DNA from: Candidatus Hopanoidivorans cymbastelae | GTDB lineage: Bacteria > Actinomycetota > Acidimicrobiia > Acidimicrobiales > Hopanoidiivorantaceae | Direction: 5' to 3' | Assembly: GCA_028283145.1 (NCBI GenBank) | Contig: JAPYNY010000061.1 | Location: 1-48,413 of the forward strand | Length of the DNA: 48,413 nucleotides | Shown: positions 14,401 to 23,200 of the stretch, piece after piece | How the letters are laid out: each line of letters starts with the position of its first letter | How positions within the stretch are numbered: the stretch's first letter is position 1 | Position numbers and translations under genes: made by a program | The notes under the pieces: generated by a model | The model's input: only the letters and a program-made list of their open reading frames with translations | The model's database searches: none | Told to the model about the DNA's origin: nothing

Positions 14401-17013
14401 ATGACCATTCCACAAGAACTGACAGATCGTCTGCGGAATCTGGCGCAGACCCCCACCCTGCTAGTAGCCACAGACTACGACGGAACCTTGGCACCGATTG
14501 TAAATGACCCCATGTCGGCGCGTCCGCTGCGAGAATCCAGTGTGGCTCTCAGGTCGCTAGCTGGCATAGCCAACACATCTGTGGCCATTATCTCCGGGCG
14601 AGCGCTCAGAGATTTAGCTGCCCTGTCTCGCTTCCCTGAGGAGATTCATCTGGTGGGAAGTCACGGCTCTGAGTTTGACGTCGGTTTTGTGGAGGATCTG
14701 ACCGAGTCGGATTTGGTGCTGCTGGAGACCATCAAACATCGATTTGAAGCCATCGTCATGGAATTCAAAGGCACCTTGTTGGAAGAAAAGCCGGCTGCGA
14801 TAGCACTTCATTATCGCCGTTGTCCCAGGCCGCTTCATGAAACCATCCTGGCTCAGGCCAGAGCGGCTTTAGCCGATTTGTCGGGTGTTTATATCAAAAA
14901 AGGCACGATGGTTTTGGAGGCGATGGTGGTTGAGCAAAACAAGGGCAATGCCTTGGAGCGGCTGCGCCACCGCCTGGCAGCTGAGGCAGTTCTTTTCCTA
15001 GGCGACGACGACACCGACGAAGAAGCCTTTGTGCGACTGGCCGGGCCTGATATCGGCATCAAGGTGGGGCCAGACAAAACCATAGCACAGTTCCGGGTCA
15101 AAGACACAGTTCAGGTTTCAGAAGTTCTGGGGTTGCTGAGCGAAGAGCGCGAGAAATGGGCCATGGGGGAGGGTTTCCCCGCCATTAGAACGATGAGTTT
15201 TGTCTCCAACGGGCAGACGACCGCGCTGATTTCCCGCGATGCCCGCATAGTCTGGCTGTGTCATCCTCGCCCCGATTCCACCTCTGTGTTTGCCGAGTTG
15301 TTGGGAGGTGCTGCCGGTGGTTCCTTTGCCATCTATCCTGCGGGTTATGAGCGCAATGGTTCCAGCCCCACGCAGCACTACGTGCAAGAAACCATGACGG
15401 TGGAAACGGTTTGGGAGAACCTGACTGTTACCGACTATTTGACATTGCCTGAAAAAGTCTCATCGGTTTTGCCCTACGGCGCGGCTTCGGTGGAGACTGG
15501 GGCAACCTTTCACCGAGAGCTGCAAGGCCAAGGCAAGGTGCTGCTTGAATTTACCCCCCGCCCCGACTTCGGACGCAGTTTTCCGGTTTTGGAGCTGTTT
15601 GATGAGGGAATTGTCGTTTGGGGAGGCGTTGAATATTTGGCTCTGCGGGCACCTGGCGTGAATTGGTCGGTGCACAGCAATGGACGGGCACAGGGTGAAA
15701 TTCAGCTTCAGCCAGACACCCCCGTTACCTTGGAACTTCGTCTAGGCAGTGATAATTTACGCCCTGAAATTCCCAGCCCCGCAACCAAGAGAGAGCAAAC
15801 CGAACAGCACTGGAAAGACTGGGCGCAACAGCTAAAGCTGCCCAGCAGATGGGCTCAGGAGGTGAGACGGAGTGCGCTGACGCTCAAGGGTTTGTGCTAT
15901 GCACCCACGGGAGCTGTCTTGGCGGCTGCCACGACTAGCTTGCCCGAGGAGCTGGGTGGAGTCCGCAACTGGGACTATCGTTTTTGCTGGCCACGTGATG
16001 CAGCTATGACTGTGGGCGCTTTGACGGCGCTGGGCAGCACTCAAGAGGCCTTGGACTTTCTGAGTTGGCTAAAGGACCGCTTCAGCGAAATACCCCGCCC
16101 AGAGATGCTGCGGCCGCTTTACCCAGTGGAAGGTGATTTTTCGTCTCCCGAAGCTGCCATTACCAACCTGAGCGGTTACCGAGGCAGCCGACCTGTGCGG
16201 ATTGGCAATGCGGCTTCACACCAGATCCAGCACGATATGTTCGGAGCGGTGTTGGATTTGATGTGGCAGCTGACTGAAGCAGGTGGCGAAGCCACCGCAG
16301 CCATTATTGCCGATGAGATGTGGAGCTTGGCGACGACTTTGGCCGAAGCCGTTTCCTACATCTGGTCTTTCCCCGATCACGGCATCTGGGAGGAGCGACA
16401 GCACCCGCGCCACCATGTGCACTCCAAGGTGATGTGCTGGGTGGCTTTGGACAGGGCGGTGCGCATTGGAGAAGTCAGGCGCCTCAAGTCAGGCTTGCCC
16501 GACCCCAGCCCGGAGAAGCTGGCTAGTTGGACTCAGCTGGCCAACGACATCAAAGAAGATGTAATGGCAAACGGCTGGGATGAGGAAATGGGTTCCTTTA
16601 CGGTTGCTTATGGAGACAGACATTTGGATGCAGCTGTCTTGCTGATGGGTCTGCTGGGGATGGTATCTCCGACCGACGAGCGCTATGTTGCAACTGTGAA
16701 TGCGGTGGACCGGCGGTTGCGTTTGGGGCCGATCGTCTATCGCTATCGCTATGATGACGGGCTCCCCGGATTTGAGGGCGGTTTTTTCATCTGTGCCTGC
16801 TGGCTGGTGGAGGCCCTGTATCAGACGCAGCGAAAGGTGGAAGCTGAACAATTATTCGCCAAGATCCTGGCAGTTTTGGGACCGACTGGCCTGTTGGCTG
16901 AGCAATACGACCCTACTTCGCAGCAACACTTGGGCAACTATCCCCAAGCGTATTCGCATGTGGGCCTGATCAATGCTGCCCTGCGACTGAGTGGGAATTC
17001 CCCCGATGCCTAA
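14401..17013 (+). CDS. trehalose-6-phosphate phosphatase fused to GH15 trehalase/glucoamylase
   Basis: This 870-aa two-domain protein starts with a HAD phosphatase of the OtsB type (ATDYDGTLAPI with the DxD nucleophile pair near residue 24, LGDDDTDEEAF near 202). From about residue 265 it continues as a full GH15 enzyme: YLTLPEKV-type N-terminal beta domain, NWDYRFCWPRDA near 525, HGIWEERQHPRHH-S-K near 660 with the expected acid Glu, and GLLAEQYDP near 835 with the second Glu. GH15 actinobacterial members include trehalases, so one chain may both finish and break down trehalose. Reaction specificity of the GH15 half is inferred. The frame is continuous with no internal stop. Confidence 0.93.
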   Translation: MTIPQELTDRLRNLAQTPTLLVATDYDGTLAPIVNDPMSARPLRESSVALRSLAGIANTSVAIISGRALRDLAALSRFPEEIHLVGSHGSEFDVGFVEDLTESDLVLLETIKHRFEAIVMEFKGTLLEEKPAAIALHYRRCPRPLHETILAQARAALADLSGVYIKKGTMVLEAMVVEQNKGNALERLRHRLAAEAVLFLGDDDTDEEAFVRLAGPDIGIKVGPDKTIAQFRVKDTVQVSEVLGLLSEEREKWAMGEGFPAIRTMSFVSNGQTTALISRDARIVWLCHPRPDSTSVFAELLGGAAGGSFAIYPAGYERNGSSPTQHYVQETMTVETVWENLTVTDYLTLPEKVSSVLPYGAASVETGATFHRELQGQGKVLLEFTPRPDFGRSFPVLELFDEGIVVWGGVEYLALRAPGVNWSVHSNGRAQGEIQLQPDTPVTLELRLGSDNLRPEIPSPATKREQTEQHWKDWAQQLKLPSRWAQEVRRSALTLKGLCYAPTGAVLAAATTSLPEELGGVRNWDYRFCWPRDAAMTVGALTALGSTQEALDFLSWLKDRFSEIPRPEMLRPLYPVEGDFSSPEAAITNLSGYRGSRPVRIGNAASHQIQHDMFGAVLDLMWQLTEAGGEATAAIIADEMWSLATTLAEAVSYIWSFPDHGIWEERQHPRHHVHSKVMCWVALDRAVRIGEVRRLKSGLPDPSPEKLASWTQLANDIKEDVMANGWDEEMGSFTVAYGDRHLDAAVLLMGLLGMVSPTDERYVATVNAVDRRLRLGPIVYRYRYDDGLPGFEGGFFICACWLVEALYQTQRKVEAEQLFAKILAVLGPTGLLAEQYDPTSQQHLGNYPQAYSHVGLINAALRLSGNSPDA

Positions 17014-17059
17014 GTGAAAAGGAGCGAGGCAGAGGCGGAAGAAAAGCGAGGCGGAAGCG

Positions 17060-17707
17060 GTGAGAAGGTTCAAGAAGCCACCTAGGGACGTATCGGCCAA
17101 GCGCAGCAAGGCAGTTTCGCCGGTTTTGGAAACCCGTCGCCTGATCTTGCGCCCGCTGGTGATGGAAGACTTCCCCCAGTGGATGGAAGTGCGCCAGCGC
17201 TGTCGCAATTGGTTGTTGCCGTGGGAGCCTTTGAAGCAGAAAACCTTGGGCGACCCGGATATTGATTACAAAGCCTTTCAAAATAGATGCCGGTTCATGT
17301 TCAACGAGCGACAGCAGGGCAAGGGCTTTGGCTTCGGTGTCTTTTTAGACCAGCAATTGATCGGTGAGATGAACATGTCTTCAATTGTCCGCCATCCGTT
17401 TCACAGCTGTTTTGTGGGCTACTGGACCGATGAGCGCTATGCCGGGCAGAGCTATGCTCCGGAAGCTTTGGCTGCGGTGCTGCGGTTTGCCTTTGACGAA
17501 TGCCAGCTTTTCAGAGTTCAGATTGCCATTGTGCCCACCAACCAGGCCAGTTTGAGGGTGATGGAGAAGCTGAGAATCAACCAGGAGGGTGTAGCTAGGA
17601 AATTCTTGGAAATCAACGGAGTTTGGGAAGATCACTCCTGTTTTGCGATGACAGTCGAAGACTGGTCTGAGCGGTCGGAGGAAATTATTCGGGATTGGCT
17701 GGTTTAA
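17060..17707 (+). CDS. RimJ/RimL-type GNAT acetyltransferase
   Basis: The 215-aa protein matches the ribosomal-protein-alanine acetyltransferase group: LETRRLILRPLVMEDF near residue 27, FGFGVFLDQQLIGEMN, the acetyl-CoA segment VGYWTDERYAGQSYAPEA (Q/R-x-x-G-type loop replaced by RYAGQSYA), and the C-terminal VPTNQASLRVMEKL. It N-acetylates protein or small-molecule amines; the substrate is unknown. The N-terminal 25 residues are basic and poorly conserved. GTG 17060 is the chosen start. Its 3' end overlaps the convergent DUF368 gene by 23 nt. Confidence 0.88.
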   Translation: MRRFKKPPRDVSAKRSKAVSPVLETRRLILRPLVMEDFPQWMEVRQRCRNWLLPWEPLKQKTLGDPDIDYKAFQNRCRFMFNERQQGKGFGFGVFLDQQLIGEMNMSSIVRHPFHSCFVGYWTDERYAGQSYAPEALAAVLRFAFDECQLFRVQIAIVPTNQASLRVMEKLRINQEGVARKFLEINGVWEDHSCFAMTVEDWSERSEEIIRDWLV

Positions 17708-18668
17708 GTCTGGACAGCACAAAGATCAGCGCACCAAACCCGATTCCAAGCAGAATTGGCAACCAAGCCTCCTCCCAAGTCGGCCATTGAAGTTTGGTTC
17801 CGTCTATTGCCTTGTTGCTGTCTTCGGACACCACCCCAACCCCGTCTGGCCAGGGCCACAAGACCCTGAGCGACCCCACCAGCAACCCCAGCAGAACTGA
17901 GTTGGTAATTCTGGGGGCGCTGTTCAGGCAGAGCTTGAGCCAAGGCGTAAAGACAGCTAGCCCCACTACTGCTCCAGCCAGCAGAACCAGCAGTTTTTGA
18001 AGCTCGCGGTCGGACACGGCCTCGAGGGTTGAGCCGTACATGCCTATAATCAGCAGCAGAAAGGAGCCTGAGATGCCCGGCAGCACCATGGCGCAAATGG
18101 CCAAGGCGCCCGACCCGAAGAAGATAATGAGAGTTGGGTCGGCGTGTGGCTCAGCACTAATTCCCAACAGCACAAACAGTCCCGCCGCGACGGCTGCTGC
18201 GACCAAGACTTCCAGCGGGTGGAATTTGGATTGGGCGTTGTGTCGGCTTGTTTGCCAAGCGGTGGCAATGGCAGCCAGGACTATCCCGCTAAATACCCCA
18301 GCCATTTCCTCTGGGTATTGCTCCAAGAGCCAGCTCATCAGCGGAGCCAGAGAAAAAACCGCAGCTACAATCCCGACTATCAGCGACAAGATGAACAACC
18401 ACGGGAGTTCCTTGAACTGAGCTTCGGCCTGTGAAGCATTGCCTCGCAGCAACTGTGTCAGGCCGGCTACCATCTGGGCTATGGTTTCTATCAATCGGTT
18501 GTAAATCCCCAGCAGCAGGGCTATCGTCCCGCCTGAAACGCCTGGCACAAGATCGGCTGTGCCTATGGCAAAACCCCTCAGAGTATTGGCTATCAGTGGC
18601 TTGGTCTGCACGCGCCAGGAATCCACAGCGGAGCTAAATTTCCCAGCTGGCAACCTTGTAGTTGCCAA
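17685..18668 (-). CDS. DUF368 membrane protein (PopT-like, possible undecaprenyl-phosphate translocase)
   Basis: The protein is polytopic with about eight hydrophobic segments. The DUF368 signature ADLVPGVSGGTIALLLG stands near residue 38 and a related repeat ICAMVLPGISGSFLLL near 190, giving the internal two-fold repeat of the family. Members have been shown to flip undecaprenyl phosphate across the membrane; the assignment here is by family. The frame starts with TTG 18668, overlapping the MidA-like gene by 35 nt; GTG 18626, just after that gene's stop, is an equally plausible start. No ribosome site is clear for either. Confidence 0.9.
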   Translation of the reverse strand: MATTRLPAGKFSSAVDSWRVQTKPLIANTLRGFAIGTADLVPGVSGGTIALLLGIYNRLIETIAQMVAGLTQLLRGNASQAEAQFKELPWLFILSLIVGIVAAVFSLAPLMSWLLEQYPEEMAGVFSGIVLAAIATAWQTSRHNAQSKFHPLEVLVAAAVAAGLFVLLGISAEPHADPTLIIFFGSGALAICAMVLPGISGSFLLLIIGMYGSTLEAVSDRELQKLLVLLAGAVVGLAVFTPWLKLCLNSAPRITNSVLLGLLVGSLRVLWPWPDGVGVVSEDSNKAIDGTKLQWPTWEEAWLPILLGIGFGALIFVLSRLKPANPE

Positions 18669-19785
18669 ATGTTTCAGGGTTGCAGAGTTGTTTGGCTTCG
18701 GAGCCGCGACTGCCAGCTATGAGAGACTCCGCGGTGGGGGCGGCCGCCTGCGCTCGCCAAATCTGGTTGCCTTGTTCCACTAGTTCCTCAATGCCCCAGA
18801 ACTTCAGGAATTGCGCTTGAGTTTGAAGCCTTGTTGGGGTGGGCAGTTGGTCAAATGCTACATCGCTGGTGATGTCCTGAAGTCCAGGTTTGACAAGCGG
18901 GTCACGCCCACGTTGATGCTGGCAGTAGGTGCGAAGCCAACCCCCTCTTCGGCCTAGCTCAGCAGTGGTGCCTCCGTAGTCAAAAATCAGCACCTCACCT
19001 TGGCCTAGCAAGCCCAAAGTCTGGTCAACCCACTGCTTGGCTCTGGACTGCAGCGGAATACGGGTGCCGATTTCGGCGTGAGGTGCCAACTGGTCGGCAA
19101 GCTGCTGGGTGGCTTCGTCCAGGGGTCGCAGTTGCTCGCCAAAGTTGGTCGGCGCCATGGTGTTTTGGCTTTCAGGCGGGGTGTGCCCATTTTCTTCTGG
19201 TAGGGCAAGCCCGCTCTCTTTTTGCGGGGCAGGCCCGCTGTGATCCAGCATGCAGACCACTTCATGCTGAACTCCCACCTCTTGCCAACCGCCCGCGGTG
19301 AGTTCCAAAATCTTGAAAGGCAGGTTGTCCAGCAGTTCATTGGCTATCACCATGCCAGAGTCAAACGATGTGTCGGGCAGGTCAGCCAGGCTTGAAAACG
19401 CCGCGCCTGCCAAGTGCTCTTGCTGAGATCTGAGCTTGGCCGAGCGCTCAACTAGCACATAGCACAAAACATCCAGACATTTGGGCCCAGCTCTGAAAAT
19501 ACTGGCAGCCAGTGTGCCGACTCCAGCCCCACCTTCCACCACCACGAAAGGCTTCGGGCAGCCAAGTCTGAGCCAGCAAGCATCAATGGCGCGCGCCAGC
19601 ACTGCCCCGAAAAGCGGGCCGACTTCAGGGCTGGTGAGAAAGTCTTTGCCTCTCCTGCCCGCCTCCCCGCTTGCTTCAAAAAAGCCAAATTCGGGGTGGT
19701 ATAGGGCTGCCTCCATCCATTCGTCAAAGCCCAGTGCTGTTTGACGCTGGGCTAGTTCCAGCTCAAGAGGTGTCGGGGAAGCCAT
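18634..19785 (-). CDS. MidA-type SAM-dependent methyltransferase (COG1565)
   Basis: The 383-aa protein belongs to the MidA/NDUFAF7 protein-arginine methyltransferase-like family. It has GFFEASGEAGRRGKDFLTSPEVG near residue 35, the SAM loop VVEGGAGVGTLA near 82, IANELLDNLPF near 145 and LIFDYGGTTAELG near 265. A low-complexity insertion with the imperfect duplication SGPAPQKESGLALPEENG lies near 185-205 and is not expected in the family. ATG 19785 is chosen because the upstream extension to 19866 lacks family similarity and would overlap the divergent WXG100-like gene's start. Confidence 0.88.
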   Translation of the reverse strand: MASPTPLELELAQRQTALGFDEWMEAALYHPEFGFFEASGEAGRRGKDFLTSPEVGPLFGAVLARAIDACWLRLGCPKPFVVVEGGAGVGTLAASIFRAGPKCLDVLCYVLVERSAKLRSQQEHLAGAAFSSLADLPDTSFDSGMVIANELLDNLPFKILELTAGGWQEVGVQHEVVCMLDHSGPAPQKESGLALPEENGHTPPESQNTMAPTNFGEQLRPLDEATQQLADQLAPHAEIGTRIPLQSRAKQWVDQTLGLLGQGEVLIFDYGGTTAELGRRGGWLRTYCQHQRGRDPLVKPGLQDITSDVAFDQLPTPTRLQTQAQFLKFWGIEELVEQGNQIWRAQAAAPTAESLIAGSRGSEAKQLCNPETFGNYKVASWEI

Positions 19786-19864
19786 TGCTTTGCAGTTTAT
19801 GAATTGGCAATCTTGGTTTGCAGCAGTGGTGTTGTAAAACAGAGTTGTGGCAGCAGATTCACCC

Positions 19865-20236
19865 ATGGGCGTATTAGAGCGCAGTCAAGCCATGCTGACG
19901 GCAGCAATTTTGGCGTCAGAGCAGGCTCAGGAGTTGGCGGGCTTGGCAACCCAGTTGGAAACCGCAGCCGATGGTTTGGCACATGTGCTGGCGCCAGTCA
20001 GGGAGCTGCACTTGGAAAGCATCTGGAGCGGAGCAGCCGCCAGTGCCAGCCGTCAGAGGTTGAATGGCACTCACAGGGCCGATTTATGGTATGCGCAAGC
20101 CATGATTTCACATTTTGTGGCTGAGTTGCGCTATGCCGCTAGCCAAGCTCAAGCCGAAGCCGACCAGCTATGGGCCCAGTGGCGCCTGGCAGTCTATTCA
20201 GGCCAGGTAATAACCCAATTCCATTTTTCCGGATGA
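19865..20236 (+). CDS. WXG100-like small helical protein
   Basis: The 123-aa protein is almost entirely helical. Two predicted helices flank a central turn with W54-S55-G56 (IWSGAAASASRQRL), the arrangement of ESAT-6/WXG100 proteins, which are secreted as helical hairpin dimers by type VII systems. It has no signal peptide. Its TGA overlaps the ATG of the EssC-like ATPase (ATGA at 20233-20236), which strongly supports a functional link. A longer start at 19847 is open, but ATG 19865 is preferred. A clear C-terminal YxxxD/E signal is not visible. The family call rests on the motif, size and neighbour. Confidence 0.65.
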   Translation: MGVLERSQAMLTAAILASEQAQELAGLATQLETAADGLAHVLAPVRELHLESIWSGAAASASRQRLNGTHRADLWYAQAMISHFVAELRYAASQAQAEADQLWAQWRLAVYSGQVITQFHFSG

Positions 20237-23200
20237 CGGCGATGAATGGCGTCATGGGCGCAACCACTGACCGCTTCAGCGTCAATGTCGTGCTGGGCGA
20301 AGGCTTTGATCTGGCAGGCGCCAAGCTGACGCTCGTGATTGATGCGGCACAGTCGCCTCAGGTGTCCGATCTGTATGATGTCTTGCTTGCCGCCGAGCCA
20401 ATAGGCCTGCGCGTCAACTCAGCGCAGCTTTCTGCCAGCCGCCAAGGGCAGCCGCCCGCCAGTTCAGCGCAACCGCCCGCCGGTCCAGCGCAGCCGCCCG
20501 CTAGTCCAGCACAACTGCTTACTGACCAAAAGAATTGCGCCCCCAGCCCGAAGCATTTGGTGATCGACGGCTGTCTTTGCGAGGCTGATATGTTGCTGGG
20601 GGAGTGTCCTTTGTTTGAAGGCGCAGAAATTCGTCCAGCAGAGCATTTCACCGACCCACTGGGAGCGCAAAACAAGTCTGTGCTGGCGGTTGTGGGTGGT
20701 TTGGAGTGTGCTGAGCAAACAAATTTCGGGTTCAATCAGGTAGTGGTCGGACGACACCATAGCGCCGATCTCCGCCTGGAAAACCCTGCCATCTCCCTTA
20801 GACATCTATCGCTATACAGCACCCCTTCAGGTCAAGGGTATGTTTCGGATTTAGACAGCGTCAATCGCAACTACCTGGAAAGCCCGCCAGCCCATTTACC
20901 TGAGCAGTTGCTTGCAGGTCGGGCAACTCGATTCGTGTCAGGGCAAAGGATTTATACCCCCGGCGCGGTTTTGGAATCGCGACATCTGACCGACCACAAA
21001 CCGCCACCTGCTGGACGTTCGCCTTTTGGGCATCTGTCCACTGGCCGCTTGCCGAAGCTGGAGTTTAAACGCCCACCGCGCCCGGAGCCACCGCCTGTGC
21101 CGCCGACGCTCAAACTGCCAGATTTAGATTCAAGGCAATCCCAGCTTCCTCTGCGCCCGCCGACTTGGGCCACTTTTGCTGTTCCTTTAGCTATGGGGAT
21201 AGCGTTGGCGGTGCTCTTCAGCCCTTACATGGCTTTGTTTGCTCTTTTGGGGCCGGCCATGGCTGTTACCACCTGGTTGGAAGGACGTGGCCGAAGCAAG
21301 AAAGAGGGCAAGCAGCGCCACAAGAAATTCAAGACCATCTTGGCGGATTGTGAAACATTTTTTCATGAGGCAGCAGCAGCGGAGGTGCAACGCCGGCGTT
21401 TTGAGCACCCTGACCCTGCTGAGACTCTGCGCTGGGCTGAGCTGGCGACAAGCCGGCTTTGGTCTAGGCGAAACACAGACCACGGATTTTTGCTGCTGGC
21501 CGTTGGGCGTCACCATGAAGCTTGGCAGCCAGCGGTTCAGATAGGTGAGAAAGCGCAACAGGCGGCTCGCACAGATGCCAATTCGCGCAATTCCAATTCG
21601 GTTGTGGAATCAACCAGTGGTGAATCCAAGCCAACCAAGACGCGCCATTCCAAAAAAGCCAAGACCAGCAAAAATCTGGCACTCGCCGATGAGGTGGCCA
21701 AGTTATTCAAGGCTATGATCCCGCTGCAAGACGTTCCTTTGGCGGTTGACTTTTCAAGGGGGACAGTTGGGATTGCAGGAGTTTCTGGCGCTTCGGTATT
21801 GAGGTGGGTCATCATGCAAGCAGTCTGCCGCTTTGGGCCTGCCGATTTGGAGTTGGTGATACCGGGGGCCTCAACCTTGGCACAGCTAGACCAGAGTTGG
21901 GATTGGCTCAACTGGCTGCCGCATGTGAAATCCACAGCAGTTGATTCCAAAATCCTGGCTAACGGAGCTTCCTTGGTCAACGGAGGCTCGCCAGCCGGTG
22001 GAGTTTCTTCGGCCGGTGGAGTTTCGCCAGCCAATGGCGCTTCCCTAGACGCTGGCAGCCGGAAGCATACCTGGCTAATATTCCTTCAGCCGCCCAAGCA
22101 ACTACCTCTTTTGCCCCAAGGCATCTCGGCTGTAATCCTGAGCCGTACTACAGCTGAGCTTCCACCTGCCTGTGAAGTCTGCATTGAAGTGTTGGACGGC
22201 CTAGGCCGGGGAACGGTTAGAAAAACCAGCTTTCAGCCTGCTCAGGGGGATGCCCCGGCGGGTCTCTCTGCCACCGAGATAAAGGCAGTTTCGCTAGATG
22301 GGATCGGGCAACAGACAGCTGCCAATTCAGCCCGCAGGTTAGCCCGCTGGGAAGATCCTTTGGAAGCCAAGCCAGGCAAATTCATTCCAGAGCAAATCAC
22401 CTTGGCCGAGTTGCTCCGAGTTGAAAGCCCCAAGGGCTTTTCTGGTCAGCAATTATCGCAAATTTGGGCCCAGTCGCGCCAGTCTGGTTCTTTTGTGGCA
22501 CCAATTGGCTCAGCGGAAGATGGCCTGGTTTGCCTGGATTTACCCACTGCAGGGCCACACGCTTTGGTTGCTGGCACGACTGGCTCGGGCAAGAGCGAGT
22601 TGTTGCGCTGCATAGTGGTTTCACTGGCTATTGCCGTTGAGCCTGAACGGCTGAATTTCGTATTGATTGACTACAAGGGTGGCAGTGCATTTGATATTTG
22701 TTCAGAGTTGCCGCATGTGGTCGGACTGGTGACTGACTTGGACGAGCATCTTGGTGAGCGAGCTTTGACCTGTCTGCGCGCTGAGTTGGCCTACCGTGAG
22801 AGGTTCTTGCGGTCAGCTGGAGTTTCAGATGTGGCGCACCTTGCGGCGGGGCAACCCGGCCTGCCTCGGCTGGTGGTGCTTGTGGATGAGTTTGCCAGCC
22901 TAGCCAATGAACTGCCTACATTTCTGGAATCGCTGGTGGGTATAGCCCAACGGGGACGCAGTTTGGGGGTGCACTTGTTGTTGGCTACCCAGCGACCGGC
23001 AGGCGTGGTCAGCCCAGAGATCAGAAGCAATACTAACATTCGCATCGGCTTGAGGATGCTGGACAGTCTGGATTCCCAAGATGTTCTGGGCACAGCCGTT
23101 GCTTCCGACATACCCCAAGGCAAACCGGGCAGAGGTTATATCAGGGTTGGGGCAGGCGAGGCACAACCATTTCAGGTGGCGTCCGTGAGCAGTACCACTT

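Noticed and set aside
12880-14401. a hidden frameshift between otsA and the phosphatase
   Set aside because: otsA ends after its normal C terminus and the next gene begins with the complete HAD motif; they are two intact genes.
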